This document shows positions 26,888 to 36,076 of a stretch of 64,000 nt of DNA, one piece after another. Numbering within the stretch: position 1 is the first letter of the stretch; every line of letters begins with the position of its first letter. Location: assembly GCA_902624635.1 (NCBI GenBank), contig CACNYD010000002.1:1-64000 (forward strand), in the 5' to 3' direction. This DNA is from an uncultured Pelagibacteraceae bacterium. Lineage in GTDB: Bacteria; Pseudomonadota; Alphaproteobacteria; Pelagibacterales; Pelagibacteraceae. Position numbers and translations under genes: made by a program. The notes under the pieces are model-generated. The model had not been told where the DNA came from and ran no database searches. It was given only the letters and a program-made list of their open reading frames with translations.

Positions 26888-27604
26888 TTAATTTATTTCC
26901 ATTGCTAAATCTTCTAATTTAATATCACCATCATATATTGCTTTTCCAACTATTATGCCTTCAATGTTTTTTAAACTTTTAGCTTTTTTAATGTCATTAA
27001 TTGATGAAACTCCACCAGATATAATTACTGGACAATTTGATATCTCTGCAACTCTTGATGTTTCATCAAAATTTGGACTTTGCTTCATGCCATCTCGATT
27101 TATATCAGTATAAATCAATCTACTAACACCATAATTATTAACTTTTTTTAGATAATCTAAAGTCAACTGATTTGAATTTTCTTTCCATCCCGATACTGAT
27201 AAATAACCATCTTTAGCATCTAAACCTAGAGCAATTTTATTTGGAAATTTTTCACAAGATTTTTTTAAAAAATTTTTATCCTTAATAGCAGCACTACCTA
27301 AAATTACCTTATCAACACCAACATCAATATATTTTTTAATACTCTCAAAATTTCTAACACCTCCACCAATCTCAACTTTTAAATCAGATTTTATTACAAT
27401 TTGTTTAATTATTTCGATGTTAACAGTTTCTCCTATTAGGGCGCCATCTAAGTCAACAATGTGTAAATTTTTAAAGCCATAGTCTTTAAATTTTCTTGCC
27501 TGGTCACTAGGTGAAATTTCATATTCAGTTTTATTTGTAAAATCCCCTTTAATTAACCTGACACATTTCTTATCCTTAATGTCTATAGCAGGAAATATTT
27601 TCAT
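26888..27604 (-). CDS. hisA: Phosphoribosylformimino-AICAR ribotide isomerase HisA
   Basis: HisA isomerises ProFAR to PRFAR, the substrate of HisF/HisH. The 238-residue barrel shows FPAIDIKDKKCVRLIKGDF (catalytic Asp near 8), HIVDLDGAL, EIGGGVRNFESIKKY (phosphate-binding GGG), YTDINRDGM (Asp near 127) and ISGGVSSINDI. Start ATG 27604 follows the stop of the upstream dehydrogenase gene within a few bases; the preceding TTG is not used. It is the paralogue of hisF in the same operon. Confidence 0.95.
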   Translation of the reverse strand: MKIFPAIDIKDKKCVRLIKGDFTNKTEYEISPSDQARKFKDYGFKNLHIVDLDGALIGETVNIEIIKQIVIKSDLKVEIGGGVRNFESIKKYIDVGVDKVILGSAAIKDKNFLKKSCEKFPNKIALGLDAKDGYLSVSGWKENSNQLTLDYLKKVNNYGVSRLIYTDINRDGMKQSPNFDETSRVAEISNCPVIISGGVSSINDIKKAKSLKNIEGIIVGKAIYDGDIKLEDLAMEIN

Positions 27605-27606
27605 GA

Positions 27607-28893
27607 TCAATTTTTGGTAATTATACCTATTTCACCTTTTTCTTCTAACGCCAATAAAATTGCATTTTCCTCTTTCAGATACATTATATCTCTGATCCTT
27701 TGTCCAATATATATCTTTTCATAAAAAATTAATTTTTCAAATTTTTTATCCAATTTTACTCTAAAAAGAGAATGTCCCCAAAGACTTGAAACTATAAAAT
27801 TATTTTGCCAAAAATTTGAAAAACTATTAGGCAATTTAATTAATTCAGAAATTCCAATGGCCTTTAAAAAATTAAAGACAGGTTCTTCATAACCAAAATC
27901 AAAATGATCTTTTAAGAATTTAGGTTCGGTATTCTTAGGGCCATATGGCTCTCCATAAGAAGCTACTGGCCAACCATAATTTTTATTGATTTTTATATTG
28001 TTAATCTCATCACCACCTCTAGGACCATGCTCGGTAGAAAGTATCATCTTACCATTCGTCCAGAGACCTTGGGTGTTTCTATGACCACTAGAAATAATCT
28101 TAGGCTCTTCATTATCAAATCCTATAAATAATATTTTTCCAATGATAGAGTTGTCTTTTACTTTGATAGGATTGTTTTGTCCTATTGTTATTAACAAACC
28201 ATTTTTATCATTTAAAGAAAATTTCTGTATTCTACCTCCATGAGGTTGGTAAAAATTTTGAACTGAGCATTCTTTGGATGAATAAATATTATCAAATTTC
28301 AGTTCCTCTTCACTTATTAGCGCTTTAGATATATTCCAGTTATAACAACTGTCTTGCGCAAGATTTCCGTGTGAAACATATAAATAGTCATCTACTATCA
28401 AAATATCTAAAACTTTATCTAATTTAAGGTCTGTTTTTTTCTTATTTAATATTATTTTTTTATTGTTTGAAAAAAGATTTTTTTTATCAAGGAAATAAAT
28501 ATTTCCAATATAATCACTTATTACAAGCTGATCATCTGTATCATCAAAAAAATAGCTAAAAAAATGCGTCATCTGGCTATCTTTTTTTTTTACAATGAAC
28601 TCGATTTTGGGTTTATCTGTCTCAAAACTCTTATCGAAAATTAATTTTTTTTTTTTTAACTTGAGATTAATTTGTTGAGTTTCTGGAATAAACTTTTCAT
28701 TATAATCATTGAAAAGATTATTTGTTATTGACCAAAAATTATAATTATTTTTTTTTAAAGTTCTTACAATTACTTTTGATTTTATCGGCAAATTTTGAAA
28801 AATAATTTCTGAAATATTTAAAAAATTATATCTGATAATAATCAATGAAATAATTAAAAAAATAATTATAAAATAAAAAATTTTTTTCATCAT
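27607..28893 (-). CDS. PQQ-dependent sugar dehydrogenase-like protein, membrane-anchored
   Basis: This 428-residue protein has an N-terminal hydrophobic anchor or uncleaved signal (about 5-24), then a six-bladed propeller of the glucose/sorbosone dehydrogenase type. QPHGGRIQKF holds the candidate catalytic His, SGHRNTQGLW follows at about 272-281, and EHGPRGGDEINNIKINKNYGWP (two parts) is near 292-313. It is expected in the periplasm, oxidising an aldose if PQQ is available. It is embedded in the his operon between hisH (4-bp ATGA overlap) and hisA (2 bp), which is unusual. The first third is poorly conserved. Confidence 0.83.
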   Translation of the reverse strand: MMKKIFYFIIIFLIISLIIIRYNFLNISEIIFQNLPIKSKVIVRTLKKNNYNFWSITNNLFNDYNEKFIPETQQINLKLKKKKLIFDKSFETDKPKIEFIVKKKDSQMTHFFSYFFDDTDDQLVISDYIGNIYFLDKKNLFSNNKKIILNKKKTDLKLDKVLDILIVDDYLYVSHGNLAQDSCYNWNISKALISEEELKFDNIYSSKECSVQNFYQPHGGRIQKFSLNDKNGLLITIGQNNPIKVKDNSIIGKILFIGFDNEEPKIISSGHRNTQGLWTNGKMILSTEHGPRGGDEINNIKINKNYGWPVASYGEPYGPKNTEPKFLKDHFDFGYEEPVFNFLKAIGISELIKLPNSFSNFWQNNFIVSSLWGHSLFRVKLDKKFEKLIFYEKIYIGQRIRDIMYLKEENAILLALEEKGEIGIITKN

Positions 28894-29516
28894 AAATTAA
28901 TAAAATTATCAATAATTTTAAGTCCAGATTTATCGCTTTTTTCAGGATGAAACTGAGTTCCAAAAATATTTTCTTTTTCAACAGAACAAACAATATTTGA
29001 TGAATAATCTGTTGTTGCTAAAATTACACTTTTATCTTTAGGAATAAATTCATAGCTGTGTACAAAATACATATGCGAATTATTTTCTATATTTTGAAAA
29101 ATCTTACTATCCTTAACTATGTTAATTTGATTCCAACCAATATGAGGAAGTTTAAATTTTCCATTTTGATTATCTATTTTTGTGACTTTTCCTGAGATCC
29201 AGCCTAATCCTTTCGTTTCACTTTCCTCATAACCAACATCAGCAAACATCTGCAAACCAACACAAATTCCAAGAAGTGGTTTTTTATTACTTATTGCGAT
29301 TTCATTCAAAGTGTCTTTAAGACCTTTAATTTTATTTAAAGCTTCTACACAACTTTTAAATGAGCCCTGCCCTGGTAAAACAATTTTATCACTTGATTTT
29401 ATCTTATTTAAATCTGAAGTTACCTCTATATTTACTTTATCTTTAGCAACTTCTTTAAAAGAGTTTATTACTGAGCTTATGTTACCAGATTTATAATCAA
29501 CAATTGTGACATTCAT
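28890..29516 (-). CDS. hisH: Imidazole glycerol phosphate synthase, glutaminase subunit HisH
   Basis: HisH hydrolyses glutamine and channels ammonia to HisF. The 208-residue class I amidotransferase has the oxyanion strand LPGQGSF (47-53), nucleophile Cys85 in GICVGLQMF, and His190/Glu192 in QFHPEKSDKSG. All catalytic residues are present. It lies 5 bp after hisB and overlaps the dehydrogenase gene by 4 bp, so its partner hisF is three genes further on. Confidence 0.95.
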   Translation of the reverse strand: MNVTIVDYKSGNISSVINSFKEVAKDKVNIEVTSDLNKIKSSDKIVLPGQGSFKSCVEALNKIKGLKDTLNEIAISNKKPLLGICVGLQMFADVGYEESETKGLGWISGKVTKIDNQNGKFKLPHIGWNQINIVKDSKIFQNIENNSHMYFVHSYEFIPKDKSVILATTDYSSNIVCSVEKENIFGTQFHPEKSDKSGLKIIDNFINL

Positions 29517-29521
29517 TAAAC

Positions 29522-30112
29522 TTATAAAGAACCTTTTGTAGAGGGAATTGTTTTTTTATTCCTTGGATCTATTTCCAACGCAGTTCTTAAAGACCTTGCA
29601 AGTCCTTTATAGCAAGACTCGATAATGTGGTGACTGTTATCACCATAAATATTTTCAACGTGTAAAGTAATTCCAGCTGCTTGCGAAAATGCTTGAAACC
29701 ATTCTTTAAAAAGTTCTGTATCCATCTCTCCAAGCTTCTCAACTTTTAAATTTACTTTCCAAATTAAATAGGGTCTGTTTGAAATATCAATTGCAACACG
29801 TGATAAAGTTTCATCCATAGGGATCATTGCATGAGCATATCTTCTAATTCCAACAGATTTTTTCAATGCTTTTTTTAAAGCCTCACCAATAGCAATACCT
29901 GTATCTTCGGTTGTATGATGTAAATCAATATGAGTGTCACCTTTAGCTTTTATATTCATGTCTATTGAAGAATGCTTCGATAGTTGTTCAAGCATGTGGT
30001 TTAAAAAACCTATTCCTGTGTCAATTTTGTATTTACCTTTGCCATCAATATTTAAATCAACACTAATGCTTGTTTCTTTTGTTTTCCTGTTTATTTTGCC
30101 TTTACGGTTCAT
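29522..30112 (-). CDS. hisB: Imidazoleglycerol-phosphate dehydratase
   Basis: HisB dehydrates IGP to imidazole acetol phosphate. The 196-residue protein is the monofunctional form without the phosphatase domain. It has the duplicated metal motif [17 protein letters not shown] (about 66-82) and [19 protein letters not shown] (about 157-175), plus [13 protein letters not shown] near 36-48. It is the first gene of the his run and diverges from hslV over a 91-bp spacer. Confidence 0.96.
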   Translation of the reverse strand: MNRKGKINRKTKETSISVDLNIDGKGKYKIDTGIGFLNHMLEQLSKHSSIDMNIKAKGDTHIDLHHTTEDTGIAIGEALKKALKKSVGIRRYAHAMIPMDETLSRVAIDISNRPYLIWKVNLKVEKLGEMDTELFKEWFQAFSQAAGITLHVENIYGDNSHHIIESCYKGLARSLRTALEIDPRNKKTIPSTKGSL

Positions 30113-30203
30113 AATTAAAAATAGGTATACATATATTATTCAATTATAGCAATAATACTAAACCTGGGCTTGAACTATAAAATTTAATATCCACTTATAA
30201 GCT

Positions 30204-30719
30204 ATGACAACAATTGTATTAGTTAGAAAAAACAATGAGGTGGTAGTAGCTGGTGACGGACAAGTGAGTATGGGGAATACTGTTGTAAAAAGTACTGCCT
30301 CGAAAGTCAGAAAAATTGAAAAAAGAGATGTTGTGGCTGGTTTTGCTGGTTCAACAGCTGATGCATTAACATTATTTGAAAGATTAGAAGGTAAGTTAGA
30401 GAAACATGCTGGTAACTTGTCTAGAGCTGCTGTTGAATTGGCTAAAGATTGGAGAACAGACAAATATTTAAGAAGATTAGAGGCGTTAATGGCGGTTGGG
30501 GATAAAAATAACAGTTATATAATTTCAGGTACCGGTGATGTTTTAGAACCAGAGGGAGATGTTATTGGCATTGGTTCTGGAGGCAATTATGCTTTAGCTG
30601 CAGGAAAAGTTTTAATGGAAAGTAATATATCTGCGGAAGAAGTTGCAAAAAAAGCAATAAAAGTTGCAGCTGATATTTGTGTTTTCACAAATGAAAACGT
30701 TAAGGTTGAAAAAATATAA
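30204..30719 (+). CDS. hslV: ATP-dependent protease peptidase subunit HslV
   Basis: HslV forms the double-hexamer proteolytic core of HslUV. The 171-residue protein begins [20 protein letters not shown], so the processed N-terminal Thr2 is the nucleophile, with [13 protein letters not shown] and [22 protein letters not shown] following. [16 protein letters not shown] lies near 126-141. The hisB-hslV-hslU neighbourhood is typical of Alphaproteobacteria. TAATG couples it to hslU. Confidence 0.97.
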   Translation: MTTIVLVRKNNEVVVAGDGQVSMGNTVVKSTASKVRKIEKRDVVAGFAGSTADALTLFERLEGKLEKHAGNLSRAAVELAKDWRTDKYLRRLEALMAVGDKNNSYIISGTGDVLEPEGDVIGIGSGGNYALAAGKVLMESNISAEEVAKKAIKVAADICVFTNENVKVEKI

Positions 30720-32092
30720 TGGATAAATCAAACGTAACTCAATTACATCCTAAAGGAGATCAACAAAGTGAAGAGGCTTCATTAGTAAGCTCTCTATCAC
30801 CAAGAGAAATTGTTTCTGAATTAGATAGATTTGTTGTTGGTCAAAATAAAGCTAAAAGAGCAGTTGCGGTTGCTTTAAGAAATAGATGGAGAAGGCAAGC
30901 TTTAAAAGGTGAAATGAGAAATGAAGTTTTGCCTAAAAATATTTTAATGATTGGACCGACAGGTGTTGGAAAAACAGAAATTTCAAGAAGACTTTCTAAA
31001 TTAGCAGAAGCGCCTTTTGTAAAAGTTGAAGCAACTAGATTCACCGAAGTTGGTTATGTAGGAAGAGATGTTGAACAAATTGTGAGAGATCTAGTTGAAA
31101 TTGCAATTTCAATGGAAAAAATCAAAAAAAGAAAAGAGGTTTATGCAAAAGCACAGAAATTAGCTGAGGAAAAGGTATTGGATGCTTTAGTTGGGAAAAA
31201 AGCAAGTATGGCAACTAGAGAAAGCTTTAGAAAAAGACTTAGAGATGGTGATTTAGATAATAATGAAATAGAGATAGCTGTAAGTGAAAGTGGTGGAAAT
31301 AGCACATCTTTTGAAATTCCTGGAATGCCTGGTGCCAACGTTGGAATGATCAATATTGGAGAAATGCTTGGTAGATCCATGGGTAAGCAGGAAAAAAAGA
31401 AAAAAATGACAGTAAAAGAGTCTCATGAAATTTTAATAAATGATGAGTCTGACAAATTAATTGAGCAAGATAAAATAATTAAAGCTGCAAAAATATCCAC
31501 AGAAAATAATGGGATAGTTTTTTTAGATGAAATTGACAAAATCTCTGGAAGAACTGATAGAATTGGAGGGGATGTATCTAGAGAAGGTGTGCAAAGAGAT
31601 TTATTACCTTTAATTGAGGGGACAACAGTTAATACAAAATATGGACCTATAAAAACTGATCACATATTATTCATCGCGTCTGGTGCTTTCCAATTAGCCA
31701 AGCCTTCTGATTTACTTCCCGAGTTACAAGGTAGACTACCAATCAGAGTTGAGTTAGAGGCTTTATCAAGTGATGATTTTAAAAGAATCCTTAAAGAGCC
31801 TGATTTTAGTTTAATTAAACAGTATGTAGCTTTGTTAAAAACTGAGAATGTTGAGCTTGAGTTTACTGAAGATGGAATTGATGCAATCGCTAATATTGCT
31901 TCTGAAGTGAATGCAACTGTTGAGAATATTGGTGCTAGAAGATTACACACAATAATAGAAAAAATCCTTGATGAGATTAGTTTTACAGCAACAGATAGGT
32001 CTGGTGAAAAAATCTCAATAAATAAAGAATATATAAATAAAAATCTTGATAATCTTGTTAAAGATACAGATTTATCAAAATTTATTTTATAA
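30719..32092 (+). CDS. hslU: ATP-dependent protease ATPase subunit HslU
   Basis: HslU unfolds substrates for HslV. The 457-residue AAA+ protein has [17 protein letters not shown] (27-42), Walker A GPTGVGKT (79-86), an I-domain insertion (about 110-240), Walker [11 protein letters not shown], and a sensor-2 GARRLHT. The C-terminal DLSKFIL tail docks into HslV. It has about 22 extra N-terminal residues compared with E. coli HslU, containing [15 protein letters not shown]. The gene converges with a sulfotransferase 2 bp away, with no visible terminator. Confidence 0.97.
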   Translation: MDKSNVTQLHPKGDQQSEEASLVSSLSPREIVSELDRFVVGQNKAKRAVAVALRNRWRRQALKGEMRNEVLPKNILMIGPTGVGKTEISRRLSKLAEAPFVKVEATRFTEVGYVGRDVEQIVRDLVEIAISMEKIKKRKEVYAKAQKLAEEKVLDALVGKKASMATRESFRKRLRDGDLDNNEIEIAVSESGGNSTSFEIPGMPGANVGMINIGEMLGRSMGKQEKKKKMTVKESHEILINDESDKLIEQDKIIKAAKISTENNGIVFLDEIDKISGRTDRIGGDVSREGVQRDLLPLIEGTTVNTKYGPIKTDHILFIASGAFQLAKPSDLLPELQGRLPIRVELEALSSDDFKRILKEPDFSLIKQYVALLKTENVELEFTEDGIDAIANIASEVNATVENIGARRLHTIIEKILDEISFTATDRSGEKISINKEYINKNLDNLVKDTDLSKFIL

Positions 32093-32094
32093 GA

Positions 32095-32943
32095 TTAAAG
32101 ATAATTAAGTTCTAACATTTCTTTTTCAAATGTATTTTCAATTTTTTCAATCAGGGAATTGTCTAAATTATTTTTCCAGTTATTTTTTTTTCCTAAATTA
32201 AAAAAAGGTATATTTTCACTGTTTTTTTCATTTTTTTTTGACTCGAAGAAACCTTCTTTTTTTTCTAGTTTTTGCATTTTATCAAAATCAGTAGATGCAA
32301 TAGAGTTTGCTAATTTTTTTTTATCAATTGATATTTTTGAATTTCCAAGTTTGTAAATAAAATTTAAAACACTAACCAAAATTTTTTCAGGATCCTCTAA
32401 TAAGTCCTCATATTTTACTAGCATATATCTATTAAATTTACTTAATTGTTTCCAAGAATTATAATGAAAATTCCAGGAACCTACATGGGTTGGTGGATGA
32501 GTTTTGGAGTCTACTCCGATAATTAATTTATTTGTAATGTCAATTACAGATTGTTCTTTTGTTTTTTTAAAATGTTTCGAGTAAGATGTTACAACATTTC
32601 TAGGATCTCTAACAATATATATTGCACCAAGTGTAGTTTCAAAACTTAAAAATTTATAATTTCCAATTGAAGTGCAACTGCTATGAGTTTTTACAAATTG
32701 TATACTATTTTTGTTTCCTAATTTATGTATAAATTTCTGAGCCTTTATATAATCTTTAATTTGTTCAGATAGATTTTTGCTTTCTATGCCTATTTTATCG
32801 AAAATAAATTTATTAGGAAATTGAATAGTGTTTTTAAGTAAATCAAAATTAAATAACCCATCATTTGAGTATAAATAAGAGGATATCAAAGATCTCAAAT
32901 AAGTATTTCCACTTTTGGGAAAAGATGCTAACCAAACAATCAT
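32095..32943 (-). CDS. Sulfotransferase family protein (paralogue 2), coupled to TPR gene
   Basis: The 282-residue protein has the PAPS loop SFPKSGNTY (7-15), His87 in FVKTHS, RDPRNVVTS (112-120), KYEDLL and a C-terminal GKKNNWKNNL. Its ATG overlaps the stop of the upstream TPR gene by 4 bp, so the two proteins are co-translated and probably act together. It is related along its whole length to the three other copies in this window, and its Tyr15 replaces the Trp seen in those. The acceptor is unknown. Confidence 0.86.
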   Translation of the reverse strand: MIVWLASFPKSGNTYLRSLISSYLYSNDGLFNFDLLKNTIQFPNKFIFDKIGIESKNLSEQIKDYIKAQKFIHKLGNKNSIQFVKTHSSCTSIGNYKFLSFETTLGAIYIVRDPRNVVTSYSKHFKKTKEQSVIDITNKLIIGVDSKTHPPTHVGSWNFHYNSWKQLSKFNRYMLVKYEDLLEDPEKILVSVLNFIYKLGNSKISIDKKKLANSIASTDFDKMQKLEKKEGFFESKKNEKNSENIPFFNLGKKNNWKNNLDNSLIEKIENTFEKEMLELNYL

Positions 32944-34157
32944 TCTAATTTTGAGTCAATAAAATTTGATTTAAAAATATCATCTGAAATTTTTTTATAT
33001 GTTTTATCATGTATTTTTTGGGCAAAATATAACCAATTTCTAAAAACTAAAATATCTTGTAGAAAAAAGCCTGTAAGAGATACATTTGAATTTTTAAAAA
33101 TATTAAGATTAGGATTATTTTTATCAAAATTTTCTTCAATGGTAGACCAGTCTTTTTCAAGATCTGAATATTTGCTATTCAATTTTTTAAATCCCGGATA
33201 TAAATTTCCAAATTCTGTACATCCTTTTTTTATCTGAATGTTAGCATTGAAATTTATTTTATTTTTTAATTCTTTTTTGATCGAGTCTGCTTGTTTTAAA
33301 CTCTCACAATAGATTAAACCTTTATACATATCATTAATATTTGGTCTTAACTCAATCATGCATTTACGAGTGAGATTTTGTTTAAAATTATATTGATTAA
33401 AAAAAACGTGAAGTCTGATTAGATCTATTACATTCTTTACACTTATTTGTATCTTAAAACAATCAAAACAAAATTTTGGGATAGCTTTGAATTTGTTGAA
33501 AATTTTTTTATGTCTTGAGCAATTCAAATATCTAGAGCTTCTCCTGTAAAGTTGGGTAGCATCATATTCTATTAACCCAAAATTTTTTTTAATTATAGCG
33601 TTTGAATTATTGTAAAATTTTGCGATTTCACCTTCTAGATCTTGATTAAAGTCAAGACTGTTATTTAACCTTCGAATTTCATTATTTAATTTAACATATA
33701 TATTTTCACCAACTGCCTCATGCATTGTTAAAGCATTAATTAGATTACTTTTTGCTTGATTATTGTTTTTATTAAATTTCAAACATTTAATGAAATATTC
33801 TATGGACTCTTTTACTCTACCTAAATTAAACATAGAAGCGCCAATAAAATTATAAGGTTGGTCAAATTCAGGATTAATATCAATAACCCTTCTAAAATCT
33901 TCTATAGATTTTTCTATGTTTCCAATATTAAAGTGACTTAAGGCTCTTAAATTATAAACACCAAAATCTTTATTGTTGTACAAAAGTATTTTACTAGTAC
34001 TTTCAATGCAATCATTAAAATAATTTAAAGAAAACTCAGCCTTTGCTTTCAAATAATATAAGTTTAATTTTTCGCTACTATTGGTTAATGCTTTATTAAT
34101 AATTTCAAGTGCTTTTTTTGAGTATCCATTATTTATCAACTCATTAATTTGTTTCAT
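32940..34157 (-). CDS. TPR-repeat protein with C-terminal cysteine-rich domain, sulfotransferase partner
   Basis: This 405-residue protein has about four TPR units in residues 1-150 (for example DFGVYNLRALSHFNIGNIEK and QPYNFIGASMFNLGRVKES). A second region I do not recognise follows. It contains SSRYLNCSRHKKIF, FCFDCFKI (a C-x20-C-x2-C arrangement, possibly metal-binding), KCMIELRPN, YCESLKQAD and KKGCTEFGNLYPGF. No signal peptide is seen. It overlaps the sulfotransferase start by 4 bp, so it may present the substrate or scaffold the enzyme (inference). It starts 1 bp after the Smr gene stop. Confidence 0.8.
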   Translation of the reverse strand: MKQINELINNGYSKKALEIINKALTNSSEKLNLYYLKAKAEFSLNYFNDCIESTSKILLYNNKDFGVYNLRALSHFNIGNIEKSIEDFRRVIDINPEFDQPYNFIGASMFNLGRVKESIEYFIKCLKFNKNNNQAKSNLINALTMHEAVGENIYVKLNNEIRRLNNSLDFNQDLEGEIAKFYNNSNAIIKKNFGLIEYDATQLYRRSSRYLNCSRHKKIFNKFKAIPKFCFDCFKIQISVKNVIDLIRLHVFFNQYNFKQNLTRKCMIELRPNINDMYKGLIYCESLKQADSIKKELKNKINFNANIQIKKGCTEFGNLYPGFKKLNSKYSDLEKDWSTIEENFDKNNPNLNIFKNSNVSLTGFFLQDILVFRNWLYFAQKIHDKTYKKISDDIFKSNFIDSKLE

Positions 34158-34158
34158 T

Positions 34159-34590
34159 TTATTTTTTTTTTAAATAAATATAAAATGCTCCATCTCCACC
34201 ATCTTCAATTTTTGCATCTTTTATTTCAATAATTTTTTTCATTAATTCTTGATTACTTTTGATATAATTAGGTACAGAATATTTCAAAATACTAAAATCT
34301 TTTGAAACATATGGATCTTTTTCAACATTTGAATGAAGTCCTTTTCCTGTGACAACTTTAATTTGTGAAACATTATTTTGATAACAATCATCTATTAGTC
34401 TAGTGATAGTTTTATTGGCTTGTTCTAGGGTAAAACCATGAAGATCTATATGTTTAACCTTCGATATTTCTTTTTTTATAAATTTCAGATCTTTGTTTGG
34501 TAATTTTTCATCACTTGATAAAAATTCTTCCCAGTCTTTTATGTCTTTTTCTGAAATGTTTTTATCTTTGTCTGAAATATTACTGGTCAC
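34159..34590 (-). CDS. Smr domain protein
   Basis: The 143-residue protein carries a small MutS-related (Smr) domain: KHIDLHGFTLEQANKTI (about 46-62), IKVVTGKGLHS (about 78-88, nucleotide-binding loop) and GGDGAFYIYLKK at the end. Smr domains are nucleases or nucleic-acid binding modules; some cleave RNA on stalled ribosomes. The acidic, Lys/Asp-rich N-terminal 40 residues are likely disordered. It starts directly after the Tim44-like gene stop. In related bacteria mltA lies between these two genes and is absent here. Confidence 0.88.
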   Translation of the reverse strand: MTSNISDKDKNISEKDIKDWEEFLSSDEKLPNKDLKFIKKEISKVKHIDLHGFTLEQANKTITRLIDDCYQNNVSQIKVVTGKGLHSNVEKDPYVSKDFSILKYSVPNYIKSNQELMKKIIEIKDAKIEDGGDGAFYIYLKKK

Positions 34591-35187
34591 TTACGTGAGA
34601 GTATCTACTAACTGCCAATTTGGATTATTAGTGCTGGTATCTCTAGAAAATACCCAGGTATCATAGATCTTTTTAATCTTCTCTGGGTCTCCAGATACTA
34701 TCTTTTTATCTTTATCCCTAATACAAGTTATAACTTCGCCTACAAATTCGACAGTTACCTGCAAAATTTTTCCTAAAAACTTATGTTCTTTAATGTTAGC
34801 AGAGTTTACTCCAATAAAAGTGATTTCAGCAAGATGACCTCTTTTATCTCTCTCTTTTAGTGCAGTGTTAAATTGATCATAAATTTTGTTACTTAATAAG
34901 GGTTTGCTTGTAGTCAATTTATTATCACTATCACCAAAGTCCGTAATGATAGTTTCATATGCTATTTTAGCGCCTGTTAAGAAGTCTTTTTTTGCATTTT
35001 CGTCAAAATCATTTTTTTTATTTATTTTTGTTTCAGGATTTATATTTTTCATCATTTCCTCAAACTGAGGTGAAGCTTTTCCATCAAAACCTGTTCTTTT
35101 TCCCAGAATTCCCCTAAGTCTTAAAAAGATGAATCCTGCAATCATCGCTAATAAAATAATATCAATATATTCAAAACTATAATTCAT
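34591..35187 (-). CDS. Tim44-like domain membrane protein
   Basis: The 198-residue protein has one N-terminal hydrophobic segment (about 5-27), a short polar linker containing GKRTGFDGKASP, and a Tim44/TimA-type domain (about 70-198) with FLTGAKIAYETIITDFGDSD and an immunoglobulin-like C-terminal fold ending VFSRDTSTNNPNWQLVDT. The bacterial proteins are thought to act at the inner membrane, possibly in import or assembly; the function is not settled. It is divergent from fxsA, 57 bp apart, the usual alphaproteobacterial layout. Confidence 0.88.
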   Translation of the reverse strand: MNYSFEYIDIILLAMIAGFIFLRLRGILGKRTGFDGKASPQFEEMMKNINPETKINKKNDFDENAKKDFLTGAKIAYETIITDFGDSDNKLTTSKPLLSNKIYDQFNTALKERDKRGHLAEITFIGVNSANIKEHKFLGKILQVTVEFVGEVITCIRDKDKKIVSGDPEKIKKIYDTWVFSRDTSTNNPNWQLVDTLT

Positions 35188-35244
35188 GGATTAAATTTAA
35201 TTACTATGTTGATTAATTTCAACTAACAATTACATTAAAGACAA

Positions 35245-35670
35245 ATGAACACAGTACTTTTAGCTGTTATTTTAATCCCAATAGTTGAGATTTACCTTTT
35301 TATAAAGATTGGGTCTCAAATAGGTGCATTTAGCACCATATTTATGGTATTTTTCACTGCAGTTGTGGGAGTTTACTATGCTAGATACGAAGGTATTAAC
35401 ACTCTTAGATCTGGAATGATGCAAATATTTAAAAATCAAATTCCAGCCCACGAGTTAATTTCTGGTGCTGCAATAGCATTTGCTGCTGTTCTATTAATCA
35501 TACCAGGATTTGCAACTGACTTAATTGGTTTCCTATTAATCATTCCAATAACACGAAAGTTAATATTAGGAAAATTTAACAAAAAATTTGAAAATAAAGA
35601 AATGAAAAAGAGTGATTTTATTGAGGGGGAATTTGAAGATATAGAAGATGACAATGACAGAAAAATTTAA
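35245..35670 (+). CDS. fxsA: FxsA family membrane protein
   Basis: This 141-residue protein has FxsA family features: LIPIVEIYLFIKIGSQIG (about 11-28), ARYEGINTLR, and LLIIPGFATDLIGFLLIIP (two hydrophobic segments, about 78-98), with an acidic cytoplasmic tail EGEFEDIEDDND. FxsA in E. coli modulates exclusion of phage T7 by F plasmid; its native role is unknown. The last 23 bp overlap the secB start. Confidence 0.9.
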   Translation: MNTVLLAVILIPIVEIYLFIKIGSQIGAFSTIFMVFFTAVVGVYYARYEGINTLRSGMMQIFKNQIPAHELISGAAIAFAAVLLIIPGFATDLIGFLLIIPITRKLILGKFNKKFENKEMKKSDFIEGEFEDIEDDNDRKI

Positions 35671-36076
35671 AATTTTAGCGAAATATATAAAAGATATGTC
35701 CAGTGAAACACCAGATGTTGAAACTTATATGTCTACAGGAAATAATTTGGGTAAATATCAATTAGATATTGATATCAAATCGATAGCTTTAAAAAATAAA
35801 ATGATTGAAGTAAATATAACCTTAAAATTTCAACACAAAGATACTCAAGTCAAAAAATCTAATTTTGAGATTGTTTACGCGACAGCAGTAAAAATAGATG
35901 AGTCCATAAAAGAAAAAAAAGACCTAGAAAAGATTGTACTATGTGATGTGCCCAATTCTATTTATCCAGATTTAGAAAAATCATTTTTGGACATGATGCA
36001 TAATTCTGGATTTCCAAATATAAAATTAGAAAAAAAAATTAATTTTACAAAACTTTATTTAGAAAGATTTAATTAA
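35648..36076 (+). CDS. secB: Protein-export chaperone SecB
   Basis: SecB holds preproteins unfolded for SecA. The 142-residue protein shows YIKDMSSETPDVETYM (about 11-26), VNITLKFQHKD, FEIVYATAVKID and the SecA-contact region LCDVPNSIYPDLEK. ATG 35648 or ATG 35654 may be used; both lie inside the fxsA frame. This is one of the few proteins in the window present mainly in Proteobacteria. It converges with dnaQ with a 4-bp overlap of the stops. Confidence 0.93.
   Translation: MTMTEKFKILAKYIKDMSSETPDVETYMSTGNNLGKYQLDIDIKSIALKNKMIEVNITLKFQHKDTQVKKSNFEIVYATAVKIDESIKEKKDLEKIVLCDVPNSIYPDLEKSFLDMMHNSGFPNIKLEKKINFTKLYLERFN

Noticed and set aside
30169-30200. Sigma-32-like promoter (CTTGAA) upstream of hslV
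   Set aside because: The possible -10 (CTTATAA) is 21 bp away, too far for the alphaproteobacterial RpoH spacing of 17-18, and is almost at the start codon.
30158-30463. Open frame antisense to hslV
   Set aside because: It lies fully opposite a strongly conserved gene, its protein looks like a complement artefact, and it has no ribosome site. Similar frames oppose rpe (11352-11645), hslU, sucD-like and mnmG genes.
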